64,000 nucleotides of DNA. Origin: Mycobacterium sp. OTB74. Its GTDB lineage: Bacteria; Actinomycetota; Actinomycetes; Mycobacteriales; Mycobacteriaceae. Numbering within the stretch: position 1 is the first letter of the stretch; the number at the start of each line of letters is the position of its first letter. A model generated the notes under the pieces. That model was not told the origin of the DNA, did no database searches, and saw only the letters and a list, made by a program, of their open reading frames with translations. Positions 17,848-25,347 of the stretch are shown piece after piece. The stretch is taken from the NCBI RefSeq assembly GCF_029892685.1, contig NZ_JARXVD010000014.1:62001-126000 (forward strand). Reading direction: 5' to 3'. The translations under genes and the position numbers were made by a program.

Positions 17848-17939
17848 GTTGCTCCCAGCATCGCGGGCTACCGTCGATGCTGGCATTCCGGCGGCGTGAC
17901 GTCGAGGCTGACACTGACCCGTAGGCAAAAGAGGCGAAT

Positions 17940-18146
17940 ATGGCTCGTACCGAGAACGACACGTGGGATTTGGCTTCCAGCGTCGGTGCCACCGCCACCA
18001 TGGTCGCGGCCGCGCGTGCCATGGCCAGTCGCGACCCGGCGCCACTGATCGATGATCCATTCGCTGAACCGCACGAAGCCGCAGTCGTCGAGCCAGAGGT
18101 CACCGACCACGCCGCGCCGGGCGCCGATCACCGCCCAGCAGCGTAA
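17940..18146 (+). pseudogene. Truncated SAM-dependent methyltransferase (LCM/TIGR00027 family)
   Basis: The first 48 or so codons, MARTENDTWDLASSVGATAT through PLIDDPFAEP, are the characteristic N-terminus of the large mycobacterial family of leucine-carboxyl-methyltransferase-like proteins, which are normally about 300 residues. After that the reading frame becomes unrelated (HEAAVVEPEV...) and stops at 18146. The SAM-binding core is missing. This is the 5' scar of a deletion that joined it to sequence just before the next gene. It lies at one edge of the accessory block between prcA and pafA. Confidence 0.8.
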
Positions 18147-18188
18147 GGTGTCCGGAATAGACGCCAAGCCCAAGCCGGTTGACCAGGC

Positions 18189-18620
18189 ATGACCGATTTT
18201 ACAAACGCCGAAGATGTCAAGAACTTCAACAAGGGCATCGTCGACGAGTTCCGGGCCAACGGCGGCAAGGTCACTGGGCCATTCACTCAGGCCGACCTGC
18301 TGCTGCTGACCACCACGGGCGCCAAATCCGGCCAGCGCCGGGTGTCGCCCCTGGTCTATTTCCACATCGACGACAAGCTGATCGTGATCGGGTCCTTCCA
18401 CGGCGCTTCAGTCAATCCGAATTGGGTGCACAACCTGCGGGCCAACCCACAGGCACACGTCGAGGTCGGTCCCGACGCGTTCGACGTGACGGCGCGCGAA
18501 CTGCCTCCCGCAGAGCGTGAGGAACTGTTCCCAAAGCTGACTGCCGTGGCGCCGGTTGTAGCTGAGTCTCAATCCAAGACCAGCCGGGTGATTCCGCTGT
18601 TCGAGTTGCAGCGGGCGTAA
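18189..18620 (+). CDS. F420-type (Ddn-like) nitroreductase family protein
   Basis: A 143-residue split beta-barrel protein of the deazaflavin-dependent nitroreductase family. The pattern DLLLLTTTGAKSGQRRVSPLVYF, IGSFHGASVNPNWVHNLRANPQAHVEVG and the ending SRVIPLFELQR are diagnostic. Members use F420H2 to reduce quinones and other electrophiles, and some bind fatty acids. Mycobacteria have many paralogues, so the exact substrate is open. The ATG follows the decayed methyltransferase by 42 bp. Confidence 0.9.
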   Translation: MTDFTNAEDVKNFNKGIVDEFRANGGKVTGPFTQADLLLLTTTGAKSGQRRVSPLVYFHIDDKLIVIGSFHGASVNPNWVHNLRANPQAHVEVGPDAFDVTARELPPAEREELFPKLTAVAPVVAESQSKTSRVIPLFELQRA

Positions 18621-18663
18621 CTGTCTCTGCGGAGCCGTCGGCGGCGCGTTCGACGACATTGGC

Positions 18664-19380
18664 ATGCACCGCGTGGAACCGGTATGGGCGCAACTGTCGC
18701 AGGCTGCCGATCATCGGGGCCGGATCCGGGTGCTGGTCATCCAGACCAGCACCGACGCCCGCAGCGCCGCGGACCCCGGCGATTCGCTACGCCGGATCAG
18801 CGCGGCGGTGATACACCAGATCGAAAACGCCGGGCACCCCGTCTTCGTGCACTCCACCGAGCAGCGGCTGACGGTCCTGTTGCCCGGGACGGAAACCACT
18901 GAGAACGCGACCGCGCTGCTGGCCGGCATCGACCGAACGCTGCGCAAGACGATCCGCAGCGGACTGAGCGGAGTGCAACTGCTGTCCAAGCTGACCGAGG
19001 CCGCCGACAATGCCCGGATGGCGGCATCGGTGGCCGAACGTGGCGGTGTACCTTTGGAATTCGCCGCGATGGCGGGCAGTGCGTTGTTGTCGTTCGGGGA
19101 GAGTCGCGAGGTGCTCATTGCACTCGGTGGCGCGGTGCTGGGTCCCGTCGTCGAGCATGACGCGGAGTTCGGCACCGAACTGATGGAGTCGCTGCGGGCA
19201 TTTCTGGAGGCCAACGGTCACTGGGAGTCGGCCGCGGCGGTGGTCGGTGTGCACCGGCACACGTTGCGCAAGCGCATCGAGACCGCAGAGGCGCTGCTGG
19301 GCTGCGATCTAGGCGTGGCTCGGGTCCGCGCCGAGTTGTTGTTGGCGATGTTGGCGCGGATTCCGAGCGCGACAGCCTGA
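18664..19380 (+). CDS. PucR-type helix-turn-helix regulator lacking the N-terminal domain
   Basis: A 238-residue protein. Residues about 20-150 resemble the GGDEF-like middle region of PucR/CdaR regulators (ISAAVIHQIENAGHPVFVHSTEQRLTVLLPG). The C-terminus has the PucR HTH: LMESLRAFLEANGHWESAAAVVGVHRHTLRKRIETAEALLGCDL. Full-length family members have an additional N-terminal sensing domain of 200-300 residues, absent here. The frame is open upstream for several codons, so the true start is uncertain. Either a short natural variant or a 5'-truncated remnant next to the deleted methyltransferase. Confidence 0.75.
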   Translation: MHRVEPVWAQLSQAADHRGRIRVLVIQTSTDARSAADPGDSLRRISAAVIHQIENAGHPVFVHSTEQRLTVLLPGTETTENATALLAGIDRTLRKTIRSGLSGVQLLSKLTEAADNARMAASVAERGGVPLEFAAMAGSALLSFGESREVLIALGGAVLGPVVEHDAEFGTELMESLRAFLEANGHWESAAAVVGVHRHTLRKRIETAEALLGCDLGVARVRAELLLAMLARIPSATA

Positions 19381-19419
19381 TCACACCATCGGTGTTGCCT
19401 CGGACGCTGGGCTTGGGCC

Positions 19420-19435
19420 ATACCCCCTAGGGTAT
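19420..19435. promoter_or_regulatory. CsoR/CstR-type operator O1
   Basis: ATACCCCCTAGGGTAT, an inverted repeat ATACCC-N4-GGGTAT, 132 bp upstream of the DsbA-like start. Its centre is 52 bp, about five helical turns, from the centre of O2. The same core recurs at 19472 and 21547, next to a gene for a CsoR-family repressor that would bind it. Confidence 0.8.
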
Positions 19436-19464
19436 TGTTGCCGACGTCGTGACGGACGACACGA

Positions 19465-19492
19465 TTGACCAATACCCCTGGGGGTATACCAT
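19465..19492 (+). promoter_or_regulatory. Promoter of the sulfur module with operator O2 in the spacer
   Basis: TTGACC (19465-19470) and TACCAT (19487-19492) form a sigma-A-like -35/-10 pair with a 16-bp spacer. The operator ATACCCCTGGGGGTAT occupies 19472-19487, filling the spacer. A bound repressor would block RNA polymerase, giving a simple derepression switch. The leader continues to an AAGGAG at 19539 and the GTG at 19552. Confidence 0.75.
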
Positions 19493-19551
19493 GAGTGTGG
19501 GAGACGGTCCTGGTAGTCCGTGAATCGGTACGAATTGCGAAGGAGCACAAC

Positions 19552-20175
19552 GTGACCCTCAAGCAACCCGGCGGTGAGCAATCCGGTGGTCCGACGGCAG
19601 TGACGCTATGGCTGGACCCAGTCTGCCCGTTCACCTGGAACACCGCACGGTGGATGCAGGCCGTGGCGGCGGCCGGCGTGGCTGAGATCGATTGGCGACT
19701 GTTGAATCTGGCCGTCCTCAACGAGGGTCGTGAGTTGCCCGCCGCGCAGCAGGCCCGAATGGTGGATTCGAGGCGTGTTGGCCGGCTGATGGCCGCCATC
19801 CGCCGGGACTTGGGCACTGAGCCGCTGGTCGCTGCTTATTTCGCCCTCGGTGAGCTCTATTTCGATCAGTCGCTACCGGTTGACGTGGAGTTGGCCGACA
19901 AAGTGCTGGCTGCGGTCGGGACATCGGGGATCACCGCGTCGGTACTCGACGACGACGCGCTCGATGGGCTTGTTGGACAGTCGCATCAGGCCGCGCAGGA
20001 CGCCTACGGCGGCCCCTGCGGCAGTCCACTGCTGACCATCAACGGCCACACTTTTTTCGGGCCGGTTTTCACCGAGCTGCCTGCGGTCGAGGTCGCTGCG
20101 GCCGACTTTGCCGCTCTGGCCAGGCTGACCGAGATGCCGCAGTTCACCCAAATCGAACGTCCACGTATCCACTGA
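19552..20175 (+). CDS. DsbA-family oxidoreductase (Rv2466c-like), monothiol CPFT
   Basis: A 207-residue thioredoxin-fold protein of the group that includes the mycothiol-dependent reductase Rv2466c. The active site VTLWLDPVCPFTWNTARW has Cys25-Pro-Phe-Thr in place of the usual CPWC, so it has only the nucleophilic cysteine and would need mycothiol or another thiol as partner. A cis-Pro segment GGPCGSPLLTINGHTFFGPV follows, with a second cysteine. The GTG at 19552 was chosen because AAGGAG sits 7 nt upstream and the preceding residues are not conserved. First gene of the ATACCC-controlled operon. I infer a role in handling persulfide or mycothiol persulfide. Confidence 0.85.
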   Translation: MTLKQPGGEQSGGPTAVTLWLDPVCPFTWNTARWMQAVAAAGVAEIDWRLLNLAVLNEGRELPAAQQARMVDSRRVGRLMAAIRRDLGTEPLVAAYFALGELYFDQSLPVDVELADKVLAAVGTSGITASVLDDDALDGLVGQSHQAAQDAYGGPCGSPLLTINGHTFFGPVFTELPAVEVAAADFAALARLTEMPQFTQIERPRIH

Positions 20176-20205
20176 AAAGCATTGAAAGTATTGAAAGGTC
20201 AAAGC

Positions 20206-20361
20206 ATGTGTCACGCCAAGCGCTGCTCGGTCTGCGCCAAGATGACGTGGTCCGGTTGCGGAATGCACGTCGATGCCGTCAAAGCCACTGTGCCCGCTGC
20301 CCAGTGGTGTGAAGGGCATCCGAAGTCCGATAAACCGTCCCGTCTGAAGTTCTGGAGGTAA
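20206..20361 (+). CDS. 51-residue Cys/His-rich microprotein
   Basis: The ORF encodes 51 residues beginning MCHAKRCSVCAKMTWSGCGM and ending LKFWR. It has five cysteines and three histidines, in the pattern C-x4-C-x2-C-x7-C-x16-C-x2-H, which would suit a zinc or copper site or a persulfide carrier. I recall short actinobacterial proteins with the same C..C.KTTW.GCG.H....V....C.GH layout, none with an assigned function. The gene lies 30 bp after the DsbA-like stop and ends 4 bp before the SQR-like start, so it is a member of the operon. A poor Shine-Dalgarno (AAAGGT) precedes it. Confidence 0.75.
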   Translation: MCHAKRCSVCAKMTWSGCGMHVDAVKATVPAAQWCEGHPKSDKPSRLKFWR

Positions 20362-20365
20362 TGAG

Positions 20366-21547
20366 ATGAACGACAACAAGCTGGTGATCCTCGGTGCCGG
20401 TATCGGCGGCCTGTCCGTCATCAAAGAACTCGCCGAATCTGGCGTGGCCCTTGATGATTTGGATATCACCATCGTCGATGAGGACTTCTCGCACTTCCTC
20501 GGTTTCACCCTGCCGTGGGTGATGCGTGGTTGGCGCGAACAGAGCAGCGTGCCCATCGAACCGACTGTCGCCGTGCTGTCCGGCGTCAAAACCGTGACCG
20601 GTACTGTGGCCACAATCGACCGCTCGGCGCGTGTTGTCACACTGGCTGACGGCACTGAAATCGCTTTCGGCGCACTGATCGTCGCCACGGGTGCCCGCAA
20701 CGTCGTCGACAAGATTCCGGGGCTTCAGGACGCGGCCGATGCCAGGGTTGCGGTGCACTACTACAGCGCCGATGCGGCGGCCGTTGCGTATGCGGCACTC
20801 GAGCGCTTCCCCGGCGGCAAGCTGGCATTCCTTGTTACTTCGGTGCCCTACCGCTGCCCGGTTGCGCCGTACGAAGGCGCACTGCTGGCCGCAGACCTGC
20901 TGCACGACAAAAACTGTCGCGAGTCCACCGACATCGCGGTGTACACCCCGGAGAAGCAGCCCATGCCATCGGCAGGACCGTACGCCGGGCTCGAACTGGT
21001 GGAAGTGCTTGGCAAGGAAGACATCACGTTCCACGGCGAGCATGTCGTCGAGCGCGTCGACCCCGACCAGAAGGTGATCCACTTCGCCGACGGCACCGTC
21101 GCTGAGTTCGACCTGCTGGTGTTCGTGCCGCCGCACGAGCCGGCAGTCTCGCTCGACGAGAAGGGCTGGATCACCGTCGACACCGATATGGCGACCGAAT
21201 ACCCGGGGATCTTCGCTATCGGAGATGCGACCACGGTGACCTCCGGGCCAGGTCGGGCCGTGCCCAAGGCCGCGATCTTCGCCAAGAACGGTGCAAAGGC
21301 CGCTGCCCGCAACGCATTGCGCTATCTCGGGCTCGTCGGCGACGGGGCCGCGCTGTCCGGCGAGGGCTACTGCTACATCGACGTCGGCGGGCATGTCTCG
21401 GCTCAGGGCAAGGGCAACTTCTTTGAGACGCCGCATCCGGAGATCCATCTGAGCCGGCCGTCCGAGCAGTTGCATCACGACAAGCAGGCCGAGGAGGCCC
21501 AGTGGCGTGCGCTGTGGGAGCGTGCGGCGGCACCGGCCGTTCGCTGA
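20366..21547 (+). CDS. SQR-like FAD-dependent pyridine-nucleotide/quinone oxidoreductase
   Basis: A 393-residue flavoprotein of the sulfide:quinone oxidoreductase/flavocytochrome c sulfide dehydrogenase type. KLVILGAGIGGLSVIKEL (5-22) binds the FAD adenine; LIVATGAR (104-111) and GIFAIGDATT (281-290) are the other dinucleotide-binding signatures. Cys164 in PYRCPVAPYE is a conserved redox cysteine of this group, and Cys184 and Cys336 are further candidates. It should oxidise sulfide to persulfide or polysulfide and pass electrons to a quinone or other acceptor. A GGAGG (20354-20358) lies upstream of the ATG. Its neighbours, a CstR-like repressor and thiol proteins, support a sulfide role. Confidence 0.85.
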   Translation: MNDNKLVILGAGIGGLSVIKELAESGVALDDLDITIVDEDFSHFLGFTLPWVMRGWREQSSVPIEPTVAVLSGVKTVTGTVATIDRSARVVTLADGTEIAFGALIVATGARNVVDKIPGLQDAADARVAVHYYSADAAAVAYAALERFPGGKLAFLVTSVPYRCPVAPYEGALLAADLLHDKNCRESTDIAVYTPEKQPMPSAGPYAGLELVEVLGKEDITFHGEHVVERVDPDQKVIHFADGTVAEFDLLVFVPPHEPAVSLDEKGWITVDTDMATEYPGIFAIGDATTVTSGPGRAVPKAAIFAKNGAKAAARNALRYLGLVGDGAALSGEGYCYIDVGGHVSAQGKGNFFETPHPEIHLSRPSEQLHHDKQAEEAQWRALWERAAAPAVR

Positions 21548-21562
21548 TACCCTGTGGGGTAT
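21547..21562. promoter_or_regulatory. CsoR/CstR-type operator O3 upstream of the repressor gene
   Basis: ATACCCTGTGGGGTAT has the same ATACCC-N4-GGGTAT core as O1 and O2. It begins at the last base of the SQR-like stop codon and lies 43 bp before the repressor start, so it would give the repressor its own autoregulated promoter. Confidence 0.8.
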
Positions 21563-21605
21563 AGGTGGGTCCGGCTGGAGAACCGTGACGAAAGGTAGGT
21601 GCGAC

Positions 21606-21875
21606 ATGATCGGTGATGAAGAGGCAGTGGCTGCGGTCCTGGCCCGGTTGCGCCGCGCGCAGGGTCAGTTGGCGGGCGTCATCTCGATGATCGAGCAGGG
21701 CCGGGAGTGCAAGGACGTCATCACGCAGCTCGCGGCGGTGTCGAAGGCGCTGGACCGCGCCGGCTTCAAGATCGTCGCCAGCGGCCTGCGTGAGTGCCTG
21801 GCCGGTAACGCCGAGGAGGGTCGCGAGCCGATGAGCGAGGCCGAACTGGAGAAATTGTTCCTGTCGCTGGCCTGA
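21606..21875 (+). CDS. CstR-like persulfide-sensing repressor (CsoR family)
   Basis: An 89-residue all-helical repressor of the CsoR/FrmR superfamily. It has the arginine-rich ARLRRAQGQLAGVISMIE N-terminal helix and the family cysteines Cys35 (GRECKDVITQ) and Cys64 (LREC). In copper-sensing CsoR the residue four before the second cysteine is His; here it is Gly60. That removes a copper ligand and leaves the two-cysteine pattern of CstR, which senses persulfides by forming an inter-subunit di- or trisulfide. Together with the SQR-like gene and the three operators this points to sulfide or persulfide control rather than copper. Confidence 0.85.
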   Translation: MIGDEEAVAAVLARLRRAQGQLAGVISMIEQGRECKDVITQLAAVSKALDRAGFKIVASGLRECLAGNAEEGREPMSEAELEKLFLSLA

Positions 21876-21941
21876 CCCGACGCGAATTCGCTGTGAGCCG
21901 TTGCACACCTGTACCGAACTGCACCCAGTAAGCTCGACCAT

Positions 21942-23300
21942 GTGCAGCGACGGATCATGGGAATCGAGACCGAGTTTGGCGTGACCTGCACGTTCCACGG
22001 TCACCGCAGGCTCAGCCCCGACGAAGTAGCGCGTTACCTTTTCCGGCGTGTGGTGTCCTGGGGCCGCAGTTCCAACGTTTTTCTGCGTAACGGCGCGCGG
22101 CTGTACCTTGACGTGGGTAGTCATCCGGAGTATGCGACCGCCGAGTGCGACAACCTGACCCAATTGGTCACCCATGACCGGGCAGGTGAGCGCGTCCTGG
22201 AGGACCTGCTGGTCGATGCCGAGCAGCGGCTGGCTGACGAGGGCATCGGCGGCGACATCTACCTGTTCAAGAACAACACGGACTCGGCGGGCAACTCGTA
22301 CGGCTGCCACGAGAACTACCTGATCGTGCGTGCGGGGGAGTTCTCCCGGATCTCCGATGTCCTGCTGCCGTTCCTGGTCACTCGCCAGCTGATCTGCGGC
22401 GCGGGCAAGGTCCTGCAGACCCCGAAGGCTGCGACGTTCTGCCTGTCCCAGCGTGCTGAGCACATCTGGGAGGGTGTCTCGAGCGCGACCACGCGGTCCC
22501 GCCCGATCATCAATACCCGCGATGAACCGCATGCCGATGCCGAGAAGTACCGCCGGCTGCATGTGATCGTCGGCGACTCCAACATGAGCGAGACCACCAC
22601 GATGCTCAAGGTGGGCAGTGCTTCGCTGGTGCTGGAAATGATCGAGGCCGGCGTGCCGTTCCGGGATTTCTCGCTGGATAACCCCATTCGTGCCATCCGT
22701 GAGGTCAGCCACGACCTGACCGGCCAACGTCCCGTGCGGCTGGCCGGCGGCAGGCAGGCCAGCGCCCTGGACATCCAGCGTGAATACCATTCGCGCGCCG
22801 TGGATTACCTGCAGACGCGTGAACCCAACGAGCAGATCGAACGGGCCGTCGACCTGTGGGGCCGCCAGCTCGACGCGGTCGAAAGCCAGGACTTCGCCAA
22901 GGTCGACACCGAGATCGACTGGGTGATCAAGCGCAAGCTGTTCCAGCGTTACCAGGACCGCCACAACATGGAACTGTCCGATGCCAAGATCGCTCAATTG
23001 GACCTGGCGTACCACGACATCAAGCGTGGCCGCGGTGTCTTCGACCTGCTGCAGCGCAAGGGGCTGGCTGCCCGGATCACCACCGACGAGGAGATCGACG
23101 CTGCGGTGAACACCCCGCCGCAGACCACCCGGGCCAAGTTGCGCGGCGAGTTCATCACGGCTGCACAGGAAGCTGGGCGTGACTTCACGGTCGACTGGGT
23201 GCACCTCAAGCTCAACGACCAGGCTCAGCGCACTGTGCTGTGCAAGGACCCGTTCCGGTCGGTCGATGAGCGGGTGAACCGGCTGATCGCCAGCATGTGA
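21942..23300 (+). CDS. pafA: PafA, Pup-protein ligase
   Basis: A 452-residue ligase, nearly identical in length and sequence to M. tuberculosis PafA. It phosphorylates the C-terminal Glu of Pup and joins it to substrate lysines. GIETEFG (Glu9, Glu11) binds Mg-ATP and LYLDVGSHPEYATAEC holds the catalytic Asp57. The C-terminal domain includes DQAQRTVLCKDPFRSVDERV. The GTG start is set by the MQRRIMGIETEFG N-terminus. First gene of the pafA-pafB-pafC-tatA-tatC-helY run and separated from the rest of the proteasome genes by the 8-kb accessory block. Confidence 0.98.
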   Translation: MQRRIMGIETEFGVTCTFHGHRRLSPDEVARYLFRRVVSWGRSSNVFLRNGARLYLDVGSHPEYATAECDNLTQLVTHDRAGERVLEDLLVDAEQRLADEGIGGDIYLFKNNTDSAGNSYGCHENYLIVRAGEFSRISDVLLPFLVTRQLICGAGKVLQTPKAATFCLSQRAEHIWEGVSSATTRSRPIINTRDEPHADAEKYRRLHVIVGDSNMSETTTMLKVGSASLVLEMIEAGVPFRDFSLDNPIRAIREVSHDLTGQRPVRLAGGRQASALDIQREYHSRAVDYLQTREPNEQIERAVDLWGRQLDAVESQDFAKVDTEIDWVIKRKLFQRYQDRHNMELSDAKIAQLDLAYHDIKRGRGVFDLLQRKGLAARITTDEEIDAAVNTPPQTTRAKLRGEFITAAQEAGRDFTVDWVHLKLNDQAQRTVLCKDPFRSVDERVNRLIASM

Positions 23301-23366
23301 CGGCTCGCCGCGCCAGACACGTGGCACTCGGCGGCCATCGCGTATCAACCCCTTACTCTGTTGGGC

Positions 23367-24365
23367 GTGCCGACGCCCAAGGTTGAGCGGTTGATGAATC
23401 TCGTCATCGCGCTGCTGTCCACCCGCAGTTACCTGTCTGCGGAACAGATCCGGGCCAATGTCGCCGGGTATCAGGATTCCACCAACGACGAGGCGTTCTC
23501 CCGGATGTTCGAGCGGGACAAGAGCGAGTTGCGCGATCTGGGCATCCCGCTGGAGACCGGGCGTGCCTCGGTGATGGACACGAATGACGGCTACCGCATC
23601 AACCGCACCGCGTACGAGTTGCCGCCGGTCGAGCTGACGACTGACGAAGCCGCGGCCGTCGCGATCGCCACCCAGCTGTGGGAGTCCCCGGAGCTGGTGA
23701 CCGCGACCCAGGGTGCGTTGCTCAAGCTGCGGGCGGCCGGGGCGGACGTCGATGCGCCCGACACCGCAGTGGCGATCGCCTCCGGCGCCACCCCAGGGCT
23801 GCGCGGCTCCGAGGAGGCGCTCGGAATCCTCTTGTCCGCCATCGATTCCGGCCGTGCCGTGCAGTTCAGGCACCGATCCAACCGGAGTGCGCCGTTCGTC
23901 GACCGCACCCTGGAACCTTGGGGCGTCGTCACATATGGCGGCCGGTGGTACGTCGTCGGCCACGACCGTGACCGTGATGCGCCGCGCACCTTCCGGGTCT
24001 CCCGCATCGGTGACGGCGTACGAGCCGTCGGCCCCGACTGCGCCGTCACCCGGCCGGAGGGCGTTAACCTGCGCGACATCGTGCACCAGGCGGTGGCCGA
24101 GTGGCCGGCCGGTGAACAGGCTCGGGTATGGGTCGCGCAGGGCCGGGCAACAGCGCTGCGCCGCCAGGCCGTCAGCACCGCACCAAGTAACCGCGACGGG
24201 CGTGGTGGCGACGAGATCGTCCTCGATATAGGCATGGTCGACCGGCTGGCCCGGGAGATCGCCGGCCATGGGGCCGACGCGGTGGTACTGGAGCCGGAAT
24301 CCTTGCGGGACAACGTGATTGGCCGGCTGCGAGCGCAGGCGCAGGGAGTGGCTGACGATGAGTAA
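23367..24365 (+). CDS. pafB: PafB, WYL-domain DNA-damage transcription regulator
   Basis: A 332-residue protein with an N-terminal winged helix (KVERLMNLVIALLSTRSYLSAEQIRANVAGY) and a WYL domain in the middle (VQFRHRSN...EPWGVVTYGGRWYVVGHDRDRDAPRTFRVSRI). PafB and PafC form a heterodimer that activates the LexA-independent DNA damage regulon in mycobacteria. The GTG at 23367 gives exactly the length of M. tuberculosis PafB. An upstream TTG at 23361 is also possible. The stop overlaps the pafC start by 8 nt. Confidence 0.95.
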   Translation: MPTPKVERLMNLVIALLSTRSYLSAEQIRANVAGYQDSTNDEAFSRMFERDKSELRDLGIPLETGRASVMDTNDGYRINRTAYELPPVELTTDEAAAVAIATQLWESPELVTATQGALLKLRAAGADVDAPDTAVAIASGATPGLRGSEEALGILLSAIDSGRAVQFRHRSNRSAPFVDRTLEPWGVVTYGGRWYVVGHDRDRDAPRTFRVSRIGDGVRAVGPDCAVTRPEGVNLRDIVHQAVAEWPAGEQARVWVAQGRATALRRQAVSTAPSNRDGRGGDEIVLDIGMVDRLAREIAGHGADAVVLEPESLRDNVIGRLRAQAQGVADDE

Positions 24366-25317
24366 CACGTCCATCCGCTTGATGCGGCTGCTGAACATGG
24401 TCCCGTACTTCCAAGCCAACCCGCAGATCAGCCACGAGGAGGCTGCGGCCGAACTGGGTGTGAGCCGCAAGCAACTGTTGGCTGATCTCAACCAGCTGTG
24501 GATGTGCGGCCTGCCAGGCGGCGGCCCCGGTGACCTGATCGACCTCGATTTCGAGGGTGGCACCGTCGACGTGATCTTCTCGGCGGGGATGGATCGGGCG
24601 CTGCGGCTCACTTCGCTGGAGGCGACCGGCGTGCTGATGGCTCTGCGTGCGCTGGTTGACGTGCCGGGGGTGGTCGACCCCGAGGCGGCCCGCAGCGCGA
24701 TCGCCAAGATCGAAGCCGCGGCGGGGGCGGTCAGCGGCGGTGAGCACGCCCATTCCACCGGGCCGGAGAACAAGGCGACCGCGGCAGTGCGCGCCGCAGC
24801 TCGGGACAAACGGGCGCTGGCCATGGAGTACTACTCGGCCTCGCATGACACTGTGTCGCACCGGACCGTCGACCCCATCCGGGTGCGACTGATCGGCGAC
24901 CACAGTTACCTGGAGGCCTGGTGCCGCACGGCCGAGGCGGTTCGGTTGTTCCGGTTCGATCGCATCGTCGACGCCGCCGTGCTCGACGAACCAGCGGCAG
25001 CACCTGCGGTTCCGGCCGAGCCCGACACCTCGCTGTTCTCTGCCGAGGCCGCCGACCCCAGCCTGCCGACGGCCACGCTGCTGATCGACAAGTCGGCGTC
25101 CTGGGTATTCGACTACTACCCGCTGCGTGAGCAACGGAAATTCCCTGACGGCAGCTGGGAAGCCACCATGACATATGCGTCCGATGAGTGGATGGCCCGG
25201 TTTGTGCTCGGCTTCGGCGCGGCGGTTCGGGTGGTCGACCCGCCGGCGCTGGCCGATCGGGTTCGACAGGGCGCCACCGCGGCGTTGGCGGCGTACCAAT
25301 CCGACTCTGGCGAGTAG
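24358..25317 (+). CDS. pafC: PafC, WYL-domain DNA-damage transcription regulator
   Basis: A 319-residue partner of PafB. The N-terminal HTH reads IRLMRLLNMVPYFQANPQISHEEAAAELGVSRKQLLADLNQLW and the WYL-like domain is around ALAMEYYSASHDTVSHRTVDP...YLEAWCRTAEAVRLFRFDRI. With PafB it directs RNA polymerase to damage-inducible promoters such as that of recA. The start MSNTSIRLMRLL was chosen because it overlaps the end of pafB (ATGAGTAA) and aligns with the family. Confidence 0.95.
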   Translation: MSNTSIRLMRLLNMVPYFQANPQISHEEAAAELGVSRKQLLADLNQLWMCGLPGGGPGDLIDLDFEGGTVDVIFSAGMDRALRLTSLEATGVLMALRALVDVPGVVDPEAARSAIAKIEAAAGAVSGGEHAHSTGPENKATAAVRAAARDKRALAMEYYSASHDTVSHRTVDPIRVRLIGDHSYLEAWCRTAEAVRLFRFDRIVDAAVLDEPAAAPAVPAEPDTSLFSAEAADPSLPTATLLIDKSASWVFDYYPLREQRKFPDGSWEATMTYASDEWMARFVLGFGAAVRVVDPPALADRVRQGATAALAAYQSDSGE

Positions 25318-25347
25318 ACTCGGCAACAACTTCTGGAGGTGACCAAA

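Noticed and set aside
21216..24824. A 1202-codon open frame on the minus strand
   Set aside because: It lies opposite pafA, pafB and the start of pafC, which are clear by homology. The translation is the low-complexity shadow expected in high-GC DNA.
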